Source: Caryophanales bacterium UBA1231 (lineage in GTDB: Bacteria > Bacillota_I > Bacilli_A > ML615J-28 > CAG-313). From it: a DNA stretch of 14,369 bases. Each line of letters starts with the position of its first letter. The first letter of the stretch is position 1. The notes under the pieces were generated by a model, which made no database searches, was not told the origin of the DNA, and saw nothing but the letters and a program-made list of their open reading frames with translations. The translations under genes were made by a program, and so were the position numbers. Where the stretch lies: assembly GCA_002309035.1 (NCBI GenBank), contig DBWT01000035.1:1-14369 (forward strand). Direction: 5' to 3'. Positions 13,849-14,369 of the stretch are shown here, piece after piece.

Positions 13849-14369
13849 ATGGCGGATTATAATAGATATAGAGAAGAAGAAAACTTGGATAATTCAGACA
13901 ACTTAGAAAAATCTGATAAAGAAAATAATGAAGAGGTTTCTAAAGTTGATAATGAGGCTGAGGATGTATCTGAAAATAGTGAAAAAGCAGATATAAATTC
14001 AGATAAGAAAAAATTTAAATCTTTCAAGAAAGAAATTCATAAATTAAAAGAAAGAATTTTAGCTCTTGAACAAGAAAACAACGATTTAAAGAATGCTAAT
14101 CTAATGGTTAAAGCTGATGAAATAAATTTCAAGAAAAGAATTGAACAAGAAAAAGATACTTTAGTAAAGTATGGAAATCAAAAACTACTTGAAAAAATTG
14201 TCAACGAATTAGATTTATTCGATAAAGTTGTTAGTATGCCTACGGATGATCCAACGCTTAAAAACTACTTGATAGGTTTTGAAATGATTAATAATAATCT
14301 AAAGGGTATTTTAGAAAGTGAAGGGGTTAAGAAAATAAAAGTGTCTGTTGGTGATAAGTTTGATCCTAA
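13849..14369 (+). CDS. grpE: Nucleotide exchange factor GrpE, cut by the window end
   Basis: 173 codons are present and the reading frame stays open to the last base. GrpE is the dimeric exchange factor that releases ADP from DnaK. Residues 1-55 are an acidic, poorly conserved tail (many E, D, N, S). A long coiled coil spans about 58-115 (KEIHKLKERILALEQENNDL). It is followed by the helix-bundle region (LLEKIVNELDLFDKVV, YLIGFEMINNNLKGIL) and the start of the beta-domain (EGVKKIKVSVGDKFDP), just before the expected HEA motif. AGAGGTGA (13838-13845) overlaps the hrcA stop codon and serves the ATG, so the two genes are translated from one message. By family convention dnaK, and often dnaJ, should follow beyond the window. 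Confidence 0.95.
   Translation, partial: MADYNRYREEENLDNSDNLEKSDKENNEEVSKVDNEAEDVSENSEKADINSDKKKFKSFKKEIHKLKERILALEQENNDLKNANLMVKADEINFKKRIEQEKDTLVKYGNQKLLEKIVNELDLFDKVVSMPTDDPTLKNYLIGFEMINNNLKGILESEGVKKIKVSVGDKFDP

Noticed and set aside
1..14369. CRISPR arrays, tRNA or rRNA genes, insertion sequences, riboswitches
   Set aside because: Intergenic stretches are all under 225 bases and contain only the hairpins, promoters and operators listed. No cloverleaf, spaced direct-repeat array, transposase or known aptamer pattern was seen by eye.

Overview
The window is low-GC DNA from a Gram-positive-type (Bacillota / Mollicutes-like) bacterium. Evidence for this is the AT-rich sequence, the strong purine-rich Shine-Dalgarno sites, the extended -10 promoters, the CIRCE/HrcA heat-shock control and the lipoprotein-dominated exported proteome. 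Tryptophan is encoded by TGG and no in-frame TGA was seen, so the code is the standard bacterial one and not the Mycoplasma/Spiroplasma one. The gene content (giant Ig-like lipoproteins, BspA-type leucine-rich repeats, Flg_new repeats) resembles uncultured gut Bacilli such as RF39-like lineages. That placement is inference. All genes are on the + strand.

Layout: 1-205 holds the terminator of an upstream unit and a probable promoter. 206-5377 is a 1723-residue lipoprotein with Ig-like domains, two beta-helix domains, more Ig-like domains and a zinc amidase domain. 5423-5734 is a small PII-like protein read from the same unit, closed by a hairpin terminator. 5951-7159 (unrecognised exported, cysteine-rich protein) and 7166-9280 (BspA-like LRR lipoprotein) form a second unit behind a clear extended -10 promoter. 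9502-11667 is a lipoprotein in which two Flg_new repeats and an Ig-like domain precede an ABC-type solute-binding domain. 11828-12619 is an Lgt-family protein. 12741-14369 is the start of the HrcA-regulated chaperone operon: two CIRCE operators, hrcA and a grpE cut off by the window end.

About 0.2-11.7 kb is therefore a surface-protein locus: three lipoproteins (lipobox Cys at residues 22, 23 and 20) and one secreted protein, next to an Lgt-family gene whose family attaches the lipid anchor to such proteins. The amidase suggests peptidoglycan binding or remodelling, the LRR and beta-helix domains suggest ligand or glycan contact, and the solute-binding domain suggests capture of a nutrient. 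No transporter genes are present here.

The most unusual non-coding signal is a repeated intergenic module. The same hairpin terminator occurs after the PII-like gene, after the LRR gene and after the solute-binding gene. The last two copies continue into a nearly identical promoter (54 of 60 positions), with the -35 box lying inside the terminator T-tract. These two copies flank the solute-binding lipoprotein gene as direct repeats. The second notable regulatory signal is a pair of CIRCE elements upstream of hrcA, the second one degenerate but with exact 9-nt spacing.
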